Shown: positions 7,859 to 16,594 of the stretch, piece after piece | Numbering within the stretch: position 1 is the stretch's first letter | How the letters are laid out: the number at the start of each line of letters is the position of its first letter | From: Paenibacillus sp. FSL K6-0276 | GTDB lineage: Bacteria; Bacillota; Bacilli; Paenibacillales; Paenibacillaceae | DNA length: 64,000 bases | Direction: 5' to 3' | Assembly (NCBI RefSeq): GCF_037977235.1 | Contig: NZ_CP150276.1 | Span: 4,588,001-4,652,000 of the forward strand | Translations under genes and position numbers: made by a program | Notes under the pieces: model-generated | What the model saw: only the letters and a program-made list of their open reading frames with translations | Told to the model about the DNA's origin: nothing | The model's database searches: none

Positions 7859-8213
7859 CGGTATCTACCCCCTCGATTGTAATCACATCACCGTTGACCG
7901 CCGTGGCCGTAAAGTCTGCTGTGGCTGTCCGCTTCTGCCTATCAAAGGTAACTGTCACGGTGTCCACGGTCTGGATACGCAGTTCCTGAAGCACTCCGGC
8001 TGTCAGCTCGTCGCGGATCTCTTCTTCCGTCACACCCTTGCCTGTGATTCGAGCAAAATCAATACCCATTTCCGGGTCAAGTATCCACTCGCCCTTATTG
8101 GTGCCGACAGCCAACGCACAGCATTGGGCAATCTCTTCCGGACCGGATACAAGCTGCAGCTCACCGCTCAAAAATATTAGATCACCGGAAACGTCCAGTT
8201 TTAAAGACTGCAT
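7848..8213 (-). CDS. Baseplate wedge protein (gp25/XkdS, DUF2634-like)
   Basis: A 121-residue protein with CALAVGTNKGEWILDPEMG, the conserved core of gp25-like wedge proteins (a loop of GE and DPxxG), followed by a strand-rich domain with TVTVTFDRQKRTATADFTA. Such proteins sit at the inner baseplate and start sheath assembly. It lies directly before the J-like gene, as in Mu and PBSX. It overlaps neighbours on both sides. Confidence 0.85.
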   Translation of the reverse strand: MQSLKLDVSGDLIFLSGELQLVSGPEEIAQCCALAVGTNKGEWILDPEMGIDFARITGKGVTEEEIRDELTAGVLQELRIQTVDTVTVTFDRQKRTATADFTATAVNGDVITIEGVDTVVG

Positions 8214-8614
8214 GGCATCACCCCCACAATTACCGCGTCATTCCGGCTGTGTCGCCTACCGGAGTCAGGCGCGGACACACGGCCTGATAGCGTATTTTTA
8301 ATCTCTGCATCTGCGCAAACAATGTACACGGTGTCACCGGGCTGCAGCGCTGGACGCATGGCCGTTTCAAACTCCCGAAGCCCGTTGCCGATATCCAATT
8401 CAAATTTCACCTTTTGCCCAGTGACCGGCACGGACATAATTTGAGCCGGTTCACCGCCGGATAGCTTAAGCAAAGGCTGTACGGTGGCGGTCAGCGTCGC
8501 CGGATCAAAAGTTATCACCTTGCAGGGTAGGGCCACGTTGATATTGTCTGCTTGCTTCGCTCCATGCCCTCCCAATATACTGGCCAGTGTTCCCGCCGGG
8601 TCTGTCTTGGTCAC
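8201..8614 (-). CDS. Baseplate spike/OB-fold protein (Gp138 N-terminal-like)
   Basis: A 137-residue protein. Residues 28-115 contain LPCKVITFDPATLTATVQPL, a strand-rich OB-type pattern, and ALQPGDTVYIVCADAEI, as in Gp138-like N-terminal domains of baseplate spike proteins. The end (SRNDAVIVGVMPC) matches the same family. It lies between the tail hub gene and the gp25-like gene, where the membrane-piercing spike or its adaptor is normally encoded. Confidence 0.72.
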   Translation of the reverse strand: MTKTDPAGTLASILGGHGAKQADNINVALPCKVITFDPATLTATVQPLLKLSGGEPAQIMSVPVTGQKVKFELDIGNGLREFETAMRPALQPGDTVYIVCADAEIKNTLSGRVSAPDSGRRHSRNDAVIVGVMPCSL

Positions 8615-9405
8615 ATGATCGCCTCCACTTCAGTTACAAAATCGCCAGTATTTGAAAACTTATGGCTACCGCTGCGAACGTGCAGCTTGCCGGACCACTC
8701 CCGGCAGGTCAGGTTAATGACGGATGCTGTCGTTAATCGGCGCTGCAACTGCGTTTGAATCTTGTAGCCCTTGATTCCATTGTCCTCAAAATATTCGGGG
8801 CTGCCGATCAATCCGGTATCCGGTGACAGAGCAAAGACCGCATCCGCGCCGCTGCGCAGGTTTCGGACATATAATTTACTCTGATTGATATAACAGGAGG
8901 TGCCGCAGTCCTTGCAGACCTCCGTAATAATATCCGTTACCTTGCCTTTTGCGGTATAGCCGTCTTGGTATCGGTAATCCTGGTTAAGCGTCATTTGTGC
9001 CACCGGCAGGCCGATATATCCAGCCATCTGCTTAATGATCGCACTGGCGAGTGTGCCTTTAGCAAAGGCGATCTCTGTAACCTCGCGCTTGCTCAAGTCC
9101 TCACTGTCCAGTACGTTGATGATGGTTACCTTGTCCACGCCTTCCCATCGTGTCCTCACCGCCGAAATGCGACCATGCAGAATTAACCCGATATCTCCGG
9201 TATAGCCTGCATTGACCATGAGCACACCGTTACGCTTGATGTTGTTAATGGTGGTTTGTGCCAGATTCCACAGCCGCAACTCAGACTCATTAGGTAGCGC
9301 GTCATTGTCAAAAGGGATGGTACCCTCCATGCTGTATTTTTCCAGCGCAAAAGACATGTTGCCTGTCATGATCTCCGCAACCCGGCCAAAGTTTGTTTTA
9401 GCCAT
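8611..9405 (-). CDS. Tail hub protein (gpD/gp44-like)
   Basis: The ATG at 9405 (MAKTNFGRV) has GGGAGGATGAGG upstream and is preferred to the more distal ATG at 9426. The 264-residue product is beta-rich. It carries LWNLAQTTINNIKRNGVLMV, GDIGLILHGRISAVRTRWEG and a lysin-groove-like part near YRYQDGYTAKGKVTDII. This is the pattern of baseplate hub proteins that join the tube to the spike. The start overlaps the upstream plug-protein stop. Family assignment is by motif and order. Confidence 0.75.
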   Translation of the reverse strand: MAKTNFGRVAEIMTGNMSFALEKYSMEGTIPFDNDALPNESELRLWNLAQTTINNIKRNGVLMVNAGYTGDIGLILHGRISAVRTRWEGVDKVTIINVLDSEDLSKREVTEIAFAKGTLASAIIKQMAGYIGLPVAQMTLNQDYRYQDGYTAKGKVTDIITEVCKDCGTSCYINQSKLYVRNLRSGADAVFALSPDTGLIGSPEYFEDNGIKGYKIQTQLQRRLTTASVINLTCREWSGKLHVRSGSHKFSNTGDFVTEVEAIM

Positions 9406-9718
9406 TGGCCTCATCCTCCCACACATACAGAAAGACGCTCACTCCGAGCGTCTCCCAAGTTGCTTCTGTGCTTTTTTCTGATTGATCCCATACTACAATT
9501 GGGAGCCTCGGATACCTGCTGTCCTGTACGTCATAAAAGAGCGTCTGACCATAGACCAGCTTTTCCCCGTACACAAGAGTTTCCCCGTCCCGTTCCAGGT
9601 CCACTGTAAAAAAATCAAAATCCGGGTTGTAATGAACCTCAATGGTGAACATTTCGTTCGCAATGGAGATATCAAAACGGTAGGGAATAAGACCTTTCTC
9701 AATCTCGATATATTCCAT
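9398..9718 (-). CDS. Baseplate plug protein (Pam3 gp18-like)
   Basis: A 106-residue protein with EIEKGLIPYRFDISIANEM, then VHYNPDFDFFTVDLERDGE and LVYGEKLVYGQTLFYD. This fits the small baseplate plug family named after cyanophage Pam3 gp18, in which the plug occupies the bore of the tube end. It lies between the Dit-like protein and the hub gene, the standard position. Confidence 0.72.
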   Translation of the reverse strand: MEYIEIEKGLIPYRFDISIANEMFTIEVHYNPDFDFFTVDLERDGETLVYGEKLVYGQTLFYDVQDSRYPRLPIVVWDQSEKSTEATWETLGVSVFLYVWEDEANG

Positions 9719-9721
9719 GAC

Positions 9722-10255
9722 TCACTCCCACTTACTGCCGGATTTGAACTTGACCTTTTCGACTTTATCCTTGTCTTTAGGCTTATCCTTTGGCTTATCC
9801 TTTGGCTTGTCTTTAGACTTGGCGGTGCTGGATTTATCTTTGGTCTGCTTGGTGCCGCTGTTTACAATCGGCGCAGCCTGCGCTTTAACCGGAGGCGGTA
9901 GCGTGTCCACATAGGACGATTTAGCTGTACGGACTTCGAGCAGCTCCATGCTGAAGGTAAATCCGTTAGCAATGGTATATTCATGATCCGATGAAAAGGA
10001 AGTAATCAATCCTTTGAAGGCATTGCGTCCCACATAATTGACAATCTGGCCTTTGTCCTTCGCGGTGATGAGATAGGCCCGTGTCTTTGCCGCTTCGTCA
10101 CCTACCATGACGCCAGATAGGGACACAGTGCGGGCCTGAGCCTGGACATGATCAACCAGGTTAATGCCTTTTTCCACCGGCTGCTCAGTAGCCACAACCG
10201 GAAAACTCAGGCTTTCCGTCTGGACTGTAATGTATTTACCATCAATTAGCGCCAC
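9722..10255 (-). CDS. Dit-like baseplate protein with Lys/Asp-rich tail
   Basis: GTG 10255 has GGGGGTGGAG upstream and overlaps the tape-measure stop by 14 bases; an ATG farther upstream at 10288 would need a longer overlap. Residues 1-110 (ALIDGKYITVQTESLSFPVV, ARTVSLSGVMVGDEAAKTRA, FTFSMELLEVRTA) form the Dit-like N-terminal barrel that rings the tube tip. The last 55 residues are low complexity with four copies of KPKD or KDK. That tail is probably disordered and could thread into the hub or bind DNA; this is speculative. Confidence 0.75.
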   Translation of the reverse strand: MALIDGKYITVQTESLSFPVVATEQPVEKGINLVDHVQAQARTVSLSGVMVGDEAAKTRAYLITAKDKGQIVNYVGRNAFKGLITSFSSDHEYTIANGFTFSMELLEVRTAKSSYVDTLPPPVKAQAAPIVNSGTKQTKDKSSTAKSKDKPKDKPKDKPKDKDKVEKVKFKSGSKWE

Positions 10256-12767
10256 TGATCTCCACCCCCATGATTCGGGATACGGCATCTAAGATATCCT
10301 GCAGTTTTTGATCTACAACTTCGCCAATCTGCTGCGCTGTTTTAGCGTCCGCATTGCCTTGGATTGTAATACTAATAGCCGGGGCTGTGAAATTGACTCT
10401 TTGGTTATTACTGGTCCGGGCTGGGGCGGATTCTGGCGTGTACTTGGAGTGCTCATCACTACTTGAAGTAAGTTGATTGTCTGTCACTTCATCAGCCATG
10501 ATTCCAGACGCCAGACCAACCTTCGGTGTCATGTCCTCTATACCATTAATGAGTCCCTCGCCCGTATATAAACCGACTTCCATCATGACCCGGGAAGGTG
10601 AATGGATTCCAAGAACTTCTCTAACTTTATCAGCAATGCCATTTCCGATGTCAGACATTGTTGTTTTCAGAGTTTCGATCATGGATGTTATACCATTAAT
10701 CAACCCTTGGATAATGTTTTTGCCGATCTCATAGAGGTTGATTCCTTCAAAAAATCCTATCACCTTCCCCCACATTTCAGAAACAGCCGTCCACAAATTA
10801 CTCCCGGCTGTCTTAACCCCTCCGACAATTGAACCCCAAATTCCAGTAATCTTGCTCCATACCTTAGTCATAATGGAATTGGTTATATCGAATACTTTAT
10901 TCCAGGCTCCCTTGACCGCGCCCCATACCATAGAGACAGAGCCAGTTACAGTATCAACAATCCAACCCCAAGCAGATTTGAGCCATGTCCAGATCGCAGT
11001 AAACACCGATACCGTCACCGCTTTGATCGTATCCCAATTTTTGTACACCAGGAGTGCAATCATAGTAATGGGGCCACCAATGACGGCCAGGATCGTAACG
11101 CCCCATTTTTTGATGAAATTCGTCACCGCGTTGAAGGCCATCATAAAGTACTTCGGAATCGTGATTTTGAAGAAATTCAAGGTTGCCATTGTTGCCGTTT
11201 TGATGCCGCTCCACATCTTGTCAATAAACGCCCGGAACTTATCGGATCTCTTATAGGCCACTACCATCGCCACTCCAAGCGCTACAAGCGCCAGCACGAT
11301 AAGCATAATCGGGTTCATAGCTAGGACGGCGTTGAATGCTGTCTGCACAGCGGTGAATGCCTTCGTGATAGCACCCCAGGTCTTTGTCGCCATGCCCGCT
11401 ACCTTAGTTGCTGTGGACACGGTAAACATAACCGTTTTGTAGGTAAGCAACGCCGCAGCAATGCCGGATACGATTGGGATAAACGGCTCCCATTCTACAA
11501 TTGCTTTACCGACCTCATAAATCTGTCCGGCGATATTTTGAATGTCAGGCCAAAGGGCCGCAGCCTGAGCACCAAACTCCTGCAAATAAGGTATTAATGC
11601 CTGTACCCAACCGCTTACCTTTTCAATAGCCATCCCCAAACAGGTGCCGATCAGATCCCCAAAGGCGGCGATTTCAGATTGATGGCTAGATATCCAGCTA
11701 CCAAACTGCTGCAAATATGGAAGCAGCTTTTGACCGATAGGAATCAATATCCCTGTCTCGATGTGACGTTTGAAGTATTGCAACGAATCGCCGATTGTCG
11801 TAAATCCATTTTTGAGATTTTCGGCGGAATCTTTGCTTTGATCAAAGCCGGTGTTCACATCGTCCAAGGCCGAGAACGCCTTAACCCCCAATTCTTCAAA
11901 CATCGTCCCGAACAGTCCGACGCCGATGGTGTTCTGCTGCACCGGGTCCGCGACGTCCGAAATCATGGAAACGACGTCCTTGAAGGCTTGCTTCGCTGCT
12001 GGTCCACCCTTGGAGAAAGTAGCCATCATCTTTTCAGAGTTGAGTCCGAGCGCTTCAAAGGATTGAACCGCCGTTCCGCCTGCGTCAATGGATTGGATGC
12101 TGAACTCGTTCATGGCATCCCCAAGCAAATCGGTGTTTCTAGCTCCAGCTGCTAAGCCATTCGTGAGATATCCCATTGTGTCCTCCATGGTGAACCCCAT
12201 AGAAGCAAACGCCTGGGAATACTCATTGATGGAGTCAAGCATGTCGCCTTGCGTGTTGGTGCCATTAGCCTGCCCTTGGGTCAATAGGTTAAAAGCTTCG
12301 GTGCTGGTAACCCCGAAATTCTTCATCGCCACGCTAACCCCGGCGATAGACTCCGTAACCTCACCGTCGAATTGCCCGGCGTAGAGCATAGCTTCACGAG
12401 ATGCTGACTCCAGTGCATCGCCTGTAAGCCCCGTTGCATTAGCTACAGCGGCGATAGATCCGCCCAAATCGTCCCAATCCTCACCAAAATTCTGATTGTA
12501 CAGATTCTTAGCGATTTCCCGCGTGGCCTCCATTTGATCCGTCGTCTGCCCGGTCGTCATTTGTACATTAGACATGGCATTTTCAAAGTCACTCGCCGCA
12601 GATAATGCAGCCGTGCCAAGTCCGATTAAGGCCGTCCCACCAGCGGCACCGAGTCCAATTACGCTTTTGGTCAGTATTCCTACTTTGGAATCCGCCTCAT
12701 CTAATCCGCTACTGTTGAACTTAAAACCGACAGCGTACATCAAGGAACCGATTATTCCGCCTGCCAT
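10242..12767 (-). CDS. Tail tape measure protein (TP901 type)
   Basis: At 841 residues this is the longest prophage protein. Residues 25-330 form the TP901-type tape-measure core (AASDFENAMSNVQMTTGQT, VANATGLTGDALESASREA, AGQFDGEVTESIAGV). Hydrophobic helices near 430-520 (MNPIMLIVLALVALGVAMVV) are typical membrane-insertion segments. Trp-rich repeats follow near 560-700. A C-terminal IHSPSRVMMEVGLYTGEGLI motif is common in these proteins. Its length sets tail length. It follows the two chaperone genes and a small hairpin terminator. Confidence 0.93.
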   Translation of the reverse strand: MAGGIIGSLMYAVGFKFNSSGLDEADSKVGILTKSVIGLGAAGGTALIGLGTAALSAASDFENAMSNVQMTTGQTTDQMEATREIAKNLYNQNFGEDWDDLGGSIAAVANATGLTGDALESASREAMLYAGQFDGEVTESIAGVSVAMKNFGVTSTEAFNLLTQGQANGTNTQGDMLDSINEYSQAFASMGFTMEDTMGYLTNGLAAGARNTDLLGDAMNEFSIQSIDAGGTAVQSFEALGLNSEKMMATFSKGGPAAKQAFKDVVSMISDVADPVQQNTIGVGLFGTMFEELGVKAFSALDDVNTGFDQSKDSAENLKNGFTTIGDSLQYFKRHIETGILIPIGQKLLPYLQQFGSWISSHQSEIAAFGDLIGTCLGMAIEKVSGWVQALIPYLQEFGAQAAALWPDIQNIAGQIYEVGKAIVEWEPFIPIVSGIAAALLTYKTVMFTVSTATKVAGMATKTWGAITKAFTAVQTAFNAVLAMNPIMLIVLALVALGVAMVVAYKRSDKFRAFIDKMWSGIKTATMATLNFFKITIPKYFMMAFNAVTNFIKKWGVTILAVIGGPITMIALLVYKNWDTIKAVTVSVFTAIWTWLKSAWGWIVDTVTGSVSMVWGAVKGAWNKVFDITNSIMTKVWSKITGIWGSIVGGVKTAGSNLWTAVSEMWGKVIGFFEGINLYEIGKNIIQGLINGITSMIETLKTTMSDIGNGIADKVREVLGIHSPSRVMMEVGLYTGEGLINGIEDMTPKVGLASGIMADEVTDNQLTSSSDEHSKYTPESAPARTSNNQRVNFTAPAISITIQGNADAKTAQQIGEVVDQKLQDILDAVSRIMGVEISGAN

Positions 12768-12787
12768 AGTTCCTCCTTTCCGGCAAC

Positions 12788-12819
12788 AAAAATAGACGCC
12801 CCAGAAGGACGCCTATTTT
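12788..12819 (-). terminator. Terminator-like hairpin before the tape measure gene
   Basis: On the minus strand AATAG-GCGTCC pairs with GG-GGCGTCTATT and is followed by TTTTTG. It overlaps the end of the second chaperone gene. Partial termination here would lower tape-measure expression relative to tube and sheath. Confidence 0.6.
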
Positions 12820-13007
12820 TTGCTCTTATTCGCTTTTTTCAGCTCCGCGATATGGATATCCAAGGCAGCGTTCGCCTCAGCAACATCATCATCATCCATA
12901 ATCAGCAGATCCGAATAGGTGATTCCCATATCTGAAAGCAGCAAACGCCACTGGCCCCAGTTTTCAATCGCCCGGCGTTTGGCTTCAGTCTTAGTTATCC
13001 TCGGCAT
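12813..13007 (-). CDS. Second tail assembly chaperone (gpT position)
   Basis: A 64-residue protein with an acidic DLLIMDDDDVAEANAALD stretch and a Lys-rich C-terminus. Its ATG lies inside the last codons of the upstream chaperone gene (17-base overlap, +1 frame). That is the usual position of the gpT or G-T frameshift product between tube and tape measure genes. Here a stop codon sits directly before the ATG in this frame, so it must be read from its own start, not by a -1 shift as in lambda. Confidence 0.65.
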   Translation of the reverse strand: MPRITKTEAKRRAIENWGQWRLLLSDMGITYSDLLIMDDDDVAEANAALDIHIAELKKANKSKK

Positions 13008-13281
13008 CGTCTACAGGCTCATTGTCCTGGCCGGTGATGAATGCGAAGGCTTTACCGACAATCTCCGTCATTTCCATGTAGGATTCAAAATCATCGAGCC
13101 TCATTTTTGGTTCCACGATGACATGCTGCAGCATTTCCTCTGCAAGCCGTTCGTCAGACGGAATGCCATGTTTATTCTTCACGCGGTCCGTGATTTTGGT
13201 CACGTTCCGTACCCCAGGATGTTGAAGTGTGTACTCCTTGCCGGATTTCGTCTTTACCTTTTTCTGCTGGAATGTTGCCAT
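12991..13281 (-). CDS. Tail assembly chaperone (XkdN-like)
   Basis: A 96-residue protein. MATFQQKKVKTKSGKEYTLQ at the start, then ITDRVKNKHGIPSDERLAEE and MTEIVGKAFAFITGQ, match the XkdN-like chaperone group of contractile-tailed phages. It would coat the hydrophobic tape measure before tube assembly. It is followed by the overlapping small gene and then the tape measure. Confidence 0.75.
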   Translation of the reverse strand: MATFQQKKVKTKSGKEYTLQHPGVRNVTKITDRVKNKHGIPSDERLAEEMLQHVIVEPKMRLDDFESYMEMTEIVGKAFAFITGQDNEPVDDAEDN

Positions 13282-13312
13282 TATTATTAATCCCCTCTCG
13301 AATTTTAGTTTA

Positions 13313-13711
13313 TTAGTTCATGGACAAATCAAGGCACTGGAATTCATACGAACGATCGCCAGCCTCAGAACCGTACTCGCGGTCTGCGGGCTTTTTAATG
13401 TACGCCTGTGTTGCCGTGTTCGTCTGCTTCGGCGTACCGGAGAAAACGACCGATACGGGAACGATTTTATTGCTATTACTCAGGCCATCCAAGTAAGGCA
13501 CCTGCGGGCTGGTACCTTGCAGTGTTATAGTAATCGTACCCAAAGGATTGTTCACTTTGGTACGCACGACATCCCCTTGAGCGCCGACAGACGTTGAATA
13601 GTTATCCTCGTCCTTCGTGACGCTAACTAAATCCTCGCCGAATCCCGTTAAAAAGACGCCTCCCACAATTACAGAGACGTCCATTGCATCATATGTTTTT
13701 GCTTCTGCCAT
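13313..13711 (-). CDS. Tail tube protein (DUF3277-like)
   Basis: A 132-residue protein with the strand pattern of a tail-tube subunit: MDVSVIVGGVFLTGFGEDLV, TVTKDEDNY-like part, GTITITLQGTSPQVPYLDGL and an end reading YEFQCLDLSMN. This fits DUF3277 (Phage_tube_2), the inner tube beside DUF3383-type sheath proteins. It lies directly downstream of the sheath gene. Stoichiometry would need high expression; the ribosome site is good. Confidence 0.83.
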   Translation of the reverse strand: MAEAKTYDAMDVSVIVGGVFLTGFGEDLVSVTKDEDNYSTSVGAQGDVVRTKVNNPLGTITITLQGTSPQVPYLDGLSNSNKIVPVSVVFSGTPKQTNTATQAYIKKPADREYGSEAGDRSYEFQCLDLSMN

Positions 13712-13723
13712 GCTTAATCCCTC

Positions 13724-14749
13724 CTATGCAAATTTAATGGTGCCGCGAATGGCGGCAGTATGGACAGCCCCGGCAATGACAAAATCAAATTGCCCATCCG
13801 GGTAGGTACGGGCGGCAATATTCGCCGGGTCCACTTCACTTCGCGGTGGGAAAGTCGTATTGTACAACGGTACGCCGTCATTATCTGCGGCGATCATGCC
13901 ATTGAGATAAGCCCGCTGCAACACTGTGCGTACCGCGCTCTCAATCTGTGCAATCCCCCGATTGTCGTAAGGGATTTTACTCAAGGCAGCTTGAGCTTGG
14001 TTGAACAGGTCTTGTACAGCATATTGCACAGAATAGACGATGTAATCTTGTGAGTGGATAAAGTCGATAAACTCACCGCTCACTGCCCGTCCGTCGCTGG
14101 TGACGTTTGTTCCGGCCTTGGTTACATATGTGTTAGCACCCAGCGCATGAATTGCCGCCAGCTCCGTTGCATCAATATCCAACGGGGTAATGCCGACCAG
14201 CGTCCAACCCTTCCAGGTAACTGACCCCACTGGTAGGCTGCCCACAGCCCCCACCCACGCCGATTCCGGGTAATTCGCAACAGTGGTATGATAAAACACC
14301 TCTGTGCGGTCATAGTTTTTAACCTTGATAGTTGCCGCGTCCGCTTTGCTGCTGGTTCGGGCGAAGAATTGCCTGGACTTGTCCGCCTCCACGGCATCGG
14401 CAATCAAAATCAAATCATCTACCGTGGTTGTAGTTGTAACAAGAAAATGCCATGCCTTCAGAAACAGCGTCGGCAGCATGTCCGCCAACGTAATTGGCGT
14501 TGTGCCTGTCTTGCGGGAAACAATCGCCACCTCAGCAGGCGGATTTTTCTGTGCAAACAAAGCAAATGCCGCCTTGTATTCTTCCGTGTTCGCCGCATAA
14601 TCCACCTGTACCGCTGCAATATCCGCATAATTTTTAAAATCCTTACCCGCCGTGCTGCTGCCCAAGATCAAGGGCTTACCGAATCCGCCCAGGATAGGCG
14701 TCGGCTTAAGCACGGCAATAGTTACTGTAACGTCGCTAATGCTCAACAT
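13724..14749 (-). CDS. Contractile tail sheath protein (DUF3383-like)
   Basis: ATG 14749 follows AAGGAGTGATT and gives 341 residues. Motifs include PTPILGGFGKPLILG, VAIVSRKTGTTPITLADML and AWHFLVTTTTTVDDLILIAD. A C-terminal SEVDPANIAARTYPDGQF is also present, as in the DUF3383 sheath family. The sheath surrounds the tube and contracts during injection. Finding sheath, tube and J-like baseplate together makes this a myovirus-morphology prophage. Confidence 0.87.
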   Translation of the reverse strand: MLSISDVTVTIAVLKPTPILGGFGKPLILGSSTAGKDFKNYADIAAVQVDYAANTEEYKAAFALFAQKNPPAEVAIVSRKTGTTPITLADMLPTLFLKAWHFLVTTTTTVDDLILIADAVEADKSRQFFARTSSKADAATIKVKNYDRTEVFYHTTVANYPESAWVGAVGSLPVGSVTWKGWTLVGITPLDIDATELAAIHALGANTYVTKAGTNVTSDGRAVSGEFIDFIHSQDYIVYSVQYAVQDLFNQAQAALSKIPYDNRGIAQIESAVRTVLQRAYLNGMIAADNDGVPLYNTTFPPRSEVDPANIAARTYPDGQFDFVIAGAVHTAAIRGTIKFA

Positions 14750-15239
14750 AATCACTCCTTTGTATTGGTGCTGTCTCGATCCAGCCGGACAGGTCTGTAA
14801 TCACAATGTCCGTGGCCCTGAAATCAACGTCAAAACCCTGCCGCCGCTCCCACTCTTCACCGATGTTGATATCGCGGTTCTGAATCTCCCCGATTTCAAT
14901 CACAACGACGTTCAGAGTATCTTTCAGCAGCTCCCGGCCAGTTGTCTTGAACCAGTCCCGGGCGCTCATGGCGTTAACCATGGCGACGTCAGAATCATCG
15001 GCGTAACAGTTAAAGGAGACGGTAAATGTCACCGTCTCCCGTCTGAATTGCTGCCCGGCCTGCTGCGTAATGATAGGCTGCCCGCCAGTGGACTCAAAGC
15101 CCCCGACAAAGTGGTAGGTCATGAAATCGCCGGAAGGAATATCCCCCCCGCCGTTCATCTCGATCACCAGCCCGCCGGAAGCCGTCTCCAACCCTTCAAC
15201 GATGGCGACACGGATATCCTCAAACGGGAGCATTGGCAA
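14736..15239 (-). CDS. Tail terminator / neck protein
   Basis: A 167-residue protein encoded directly before the sheath gene, with a 14-base overlap. It has alternating strands (FMTYHFVGGFESTGGQPII, RRETVTFTVSFNCYADD) and an end motif VDFRATDIVITDLSGWIETA. This matches the neck/terminator group (LIC_12616-like) that caps the tube in sheath-tailed phages. Assignment rests on position and overall pattern. Confidence 0.65.
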   Translation of the reverse strand: MPMLPFEDIRVAIVEGLETASGGLVIEMNGGGDIPSGDFMTYHFVGGFESTGGQPIITQQAGQQFRRETVTFTVSFNCYADDSDVAMVNAMSARDWFKTTGRELLKDTLNVVVIEIGEIQNRDINIGEEWERRQGFDVDFRATDIVITDLSGWIETAPIQRSDYVEH

Positions 15240-15564
15240 CCACCTTCCGCAGCAAATATTGATTAACGTCGGAATACTCGCGGTCCGGAGACTCGTTGAC
15301 CGTGTATTGTACTCCCAGGTACTCTATTCGCTCTCCAGTGCTGTGCGTGGCCGCTGTGTACAGCATACGGTCAGTCTCGGTATAATTCCCGCCCTCCGTG
15401 GCCCGCAGGCGGGCGCTGACCGGCTGGATACTCCCGCTCCGCTCCACACGCTCCGGCGGGGACGGCACCCATTTCCCTTTGATATGCTGCCCGCTTCCCG
15501 CACGCACCAAAATATACGGCCTGAAATACTTGCGAACTACACCCGCAAATTTAAACCGCCGCAT
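15220..15564 (-). CDS. Head closure / head-tail joining protein
   Basis: A 114-residue protein that overlaps the next gene by 20 bases. It is basic at the start (MRRFKFAGVVRKYFRPYI). A beta-barrel-like core follows, with VERSGSIQPVSARLRATEGG and ERIEYLGVQYTV. The size, strands and location between the gp10-like and terminator genes fit a head-closure (stopper) protein. I do not recognise a named family for certain. Confidence 0.55.
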   Translation of the reverse strand: MRRFKFAGVVRKYFRPYILVRAGSGQHIKGKWVPSPPERVERSGSIQPVSARLRATEGGNYTETDRMLYTAATHSTGERIEYLGVQYTVNESPDREYSDVNQYLLRKVVANAPV

Positions 15565-15566
15565 CC

Positions 15567-16043
15567 TTATTCCCCCTTTGGAACAACATCGAAGGTCAGG
15601 GATTCGCGCAAGTCCTCTTCCCGCTGCAGTAGCTTCCGGGGGCCAGTCTTATGCGCTGCATAATGGGCAGATAGTGAAGGTTCCTTGATTCGATTAAAAT
15701 TCTTAACCATCCGATCAAGCCCCACCTCCCCGATCTCCGCAAACAAGGATTCAACCGACTTGCGGCCGTGGGCAATCTCCGTCACCCCGGCACGCACCAG
15801 TTTGCCGATGGCAGCCTGGCCTTTCTTCTTGCCCGTCCCGATAAAGGACCGGGCAGGAATGTTCATTTTCACGCTGCCATATTCGTGAACACCTGCAATC
15901 ATTGCCAGTTCAGCATCCCCCTGCATACCAATGCGGACCTTCTGTTCCGCCAAGGGCCGCAGCATTTCGGCCAGCTGCCGCAGGTTATCTTCTCCGGTGA
16001 TCTGTACGCCGACCCGCCGCGCCCGGCTTCTTTGGCTTGCCAT
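15567..16043 (-). CDS. HK97 gp10-like / virion morphogenesis protein
   Basis: ATG 16043 overlaps the upstream stop as TAATG. The 158-residue product contains VQITGEDNLRQLAEML, KVRIGMQGDAELAMIAGVHE and a NIPARSFIGTGKKKGQ motif. The IPARSF motif is diagnostic of gpG/gp10-like tail-completion proteins. These join the completed tail to the head. Order with connector and closure genes is standard. Confidence 0.8.
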   Translation of the reverse strand: MASQRSRARRVGVQITGEDNLRQLAEMLRPLAEQKVRIGMQGDAELAMIAGVHEYGSVKMNIPARSFIGTGKKKGQAAIGKLVRAGVTEIAHGRKSVESLFAEIGEVGLDRMVKNFNRIKEPSLSAHYAAHKTGPRKLLQREEDLRESLTFDVVPKGE

Positions 16044-16594
16044 TATACCCACCTCCCAACATACGGAGAAATAAGAGCTACCACGGTAGGCGGCATCCCT
16101 TCACTTTCCGCACTATAGTTAACAGAAATATCACCTACCCGTTCCGCTGTCACTCCAGGTGTACGGAGCATTAATTGGGCATGAAAGAGACAAGCCAGCT
16201 CCAACACTTCCGGCAAAGTGCGCGGATTGTCTTCTGTCTCATCCCCGGGAAGTACATAACCGGCGGTATACGTTACGTTGATATTCTGTTCACCGGCAGG
16301 CCAGCCCGAAGGGCAGAATACCCGCCCTTCATCCAGCACTTCATACTCTCCTACAGTTTTTCCAGGAATGACTACTTGTTCAATACTCTTCACCGGATAA
16401 TTCCGCAGGTTGATATATGAGGAACGGGAATTCCCGCTGTGCCGCTCAGTGTAACTCTGCAGCTTGAATGAGCGCTTGCAGTAGTTTTCAATCGCTTGAG
16501 AAGATGCAGCAATTTGAATTTGCAGCATCTCTTCTTCAAGCGAATCCCCTTGAATCCCCATTGCCTTCTGCAGACGATCTACTGTTGTCAGCAT
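16043..16594 (-). CDS. Head-tail connector protein (gp6-like)
   Basis: A 183-residue protein. Residues 1-45 carry TTVDRLQKAMGIQGDSLEEE and a helix with SQAIENYCKRSF. Then come NLRNYPVKSIEQVVIPG, and a C-terminal helical part with ACLFHAQLMLRT and DISVNYSAESEGMP. These are the marks of gp6-like adaptor proteins that bind below the portal. Its ATG abuts the capsid gene stop. Confidence 0.83.
   Translation of the reverse strand: MLTTVDRLQKAMGIQGDSLEEEMLQIQIAASSQAIENYCKRSFKLQSYTERHSGNSRSSYINLRNYPVKSIEQVVIPGKTVGEYEVLDEGRVFCPSGWPAGEQNINVTYTAGYVLPGDETEDNPRTLPEVLELACLFHAQLMLRTPGVTAERVGDISVNYSAESEGMPPTVVALISPYVGRWV

Noticed and set aside
9722..9880. Plus-strand frames over the Lys/Asp-rich repeat
   Set aside because: They translate to Leu/Ser repeats antisense to the Dit-like gene; simple shadows of the repeat.
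12991..13030. Programmed -1 frameshift between tail chaperone genes
   Set aside because: No slippery heptamer was found, and a TAG closes the second frame immediately upstream of its ATG.
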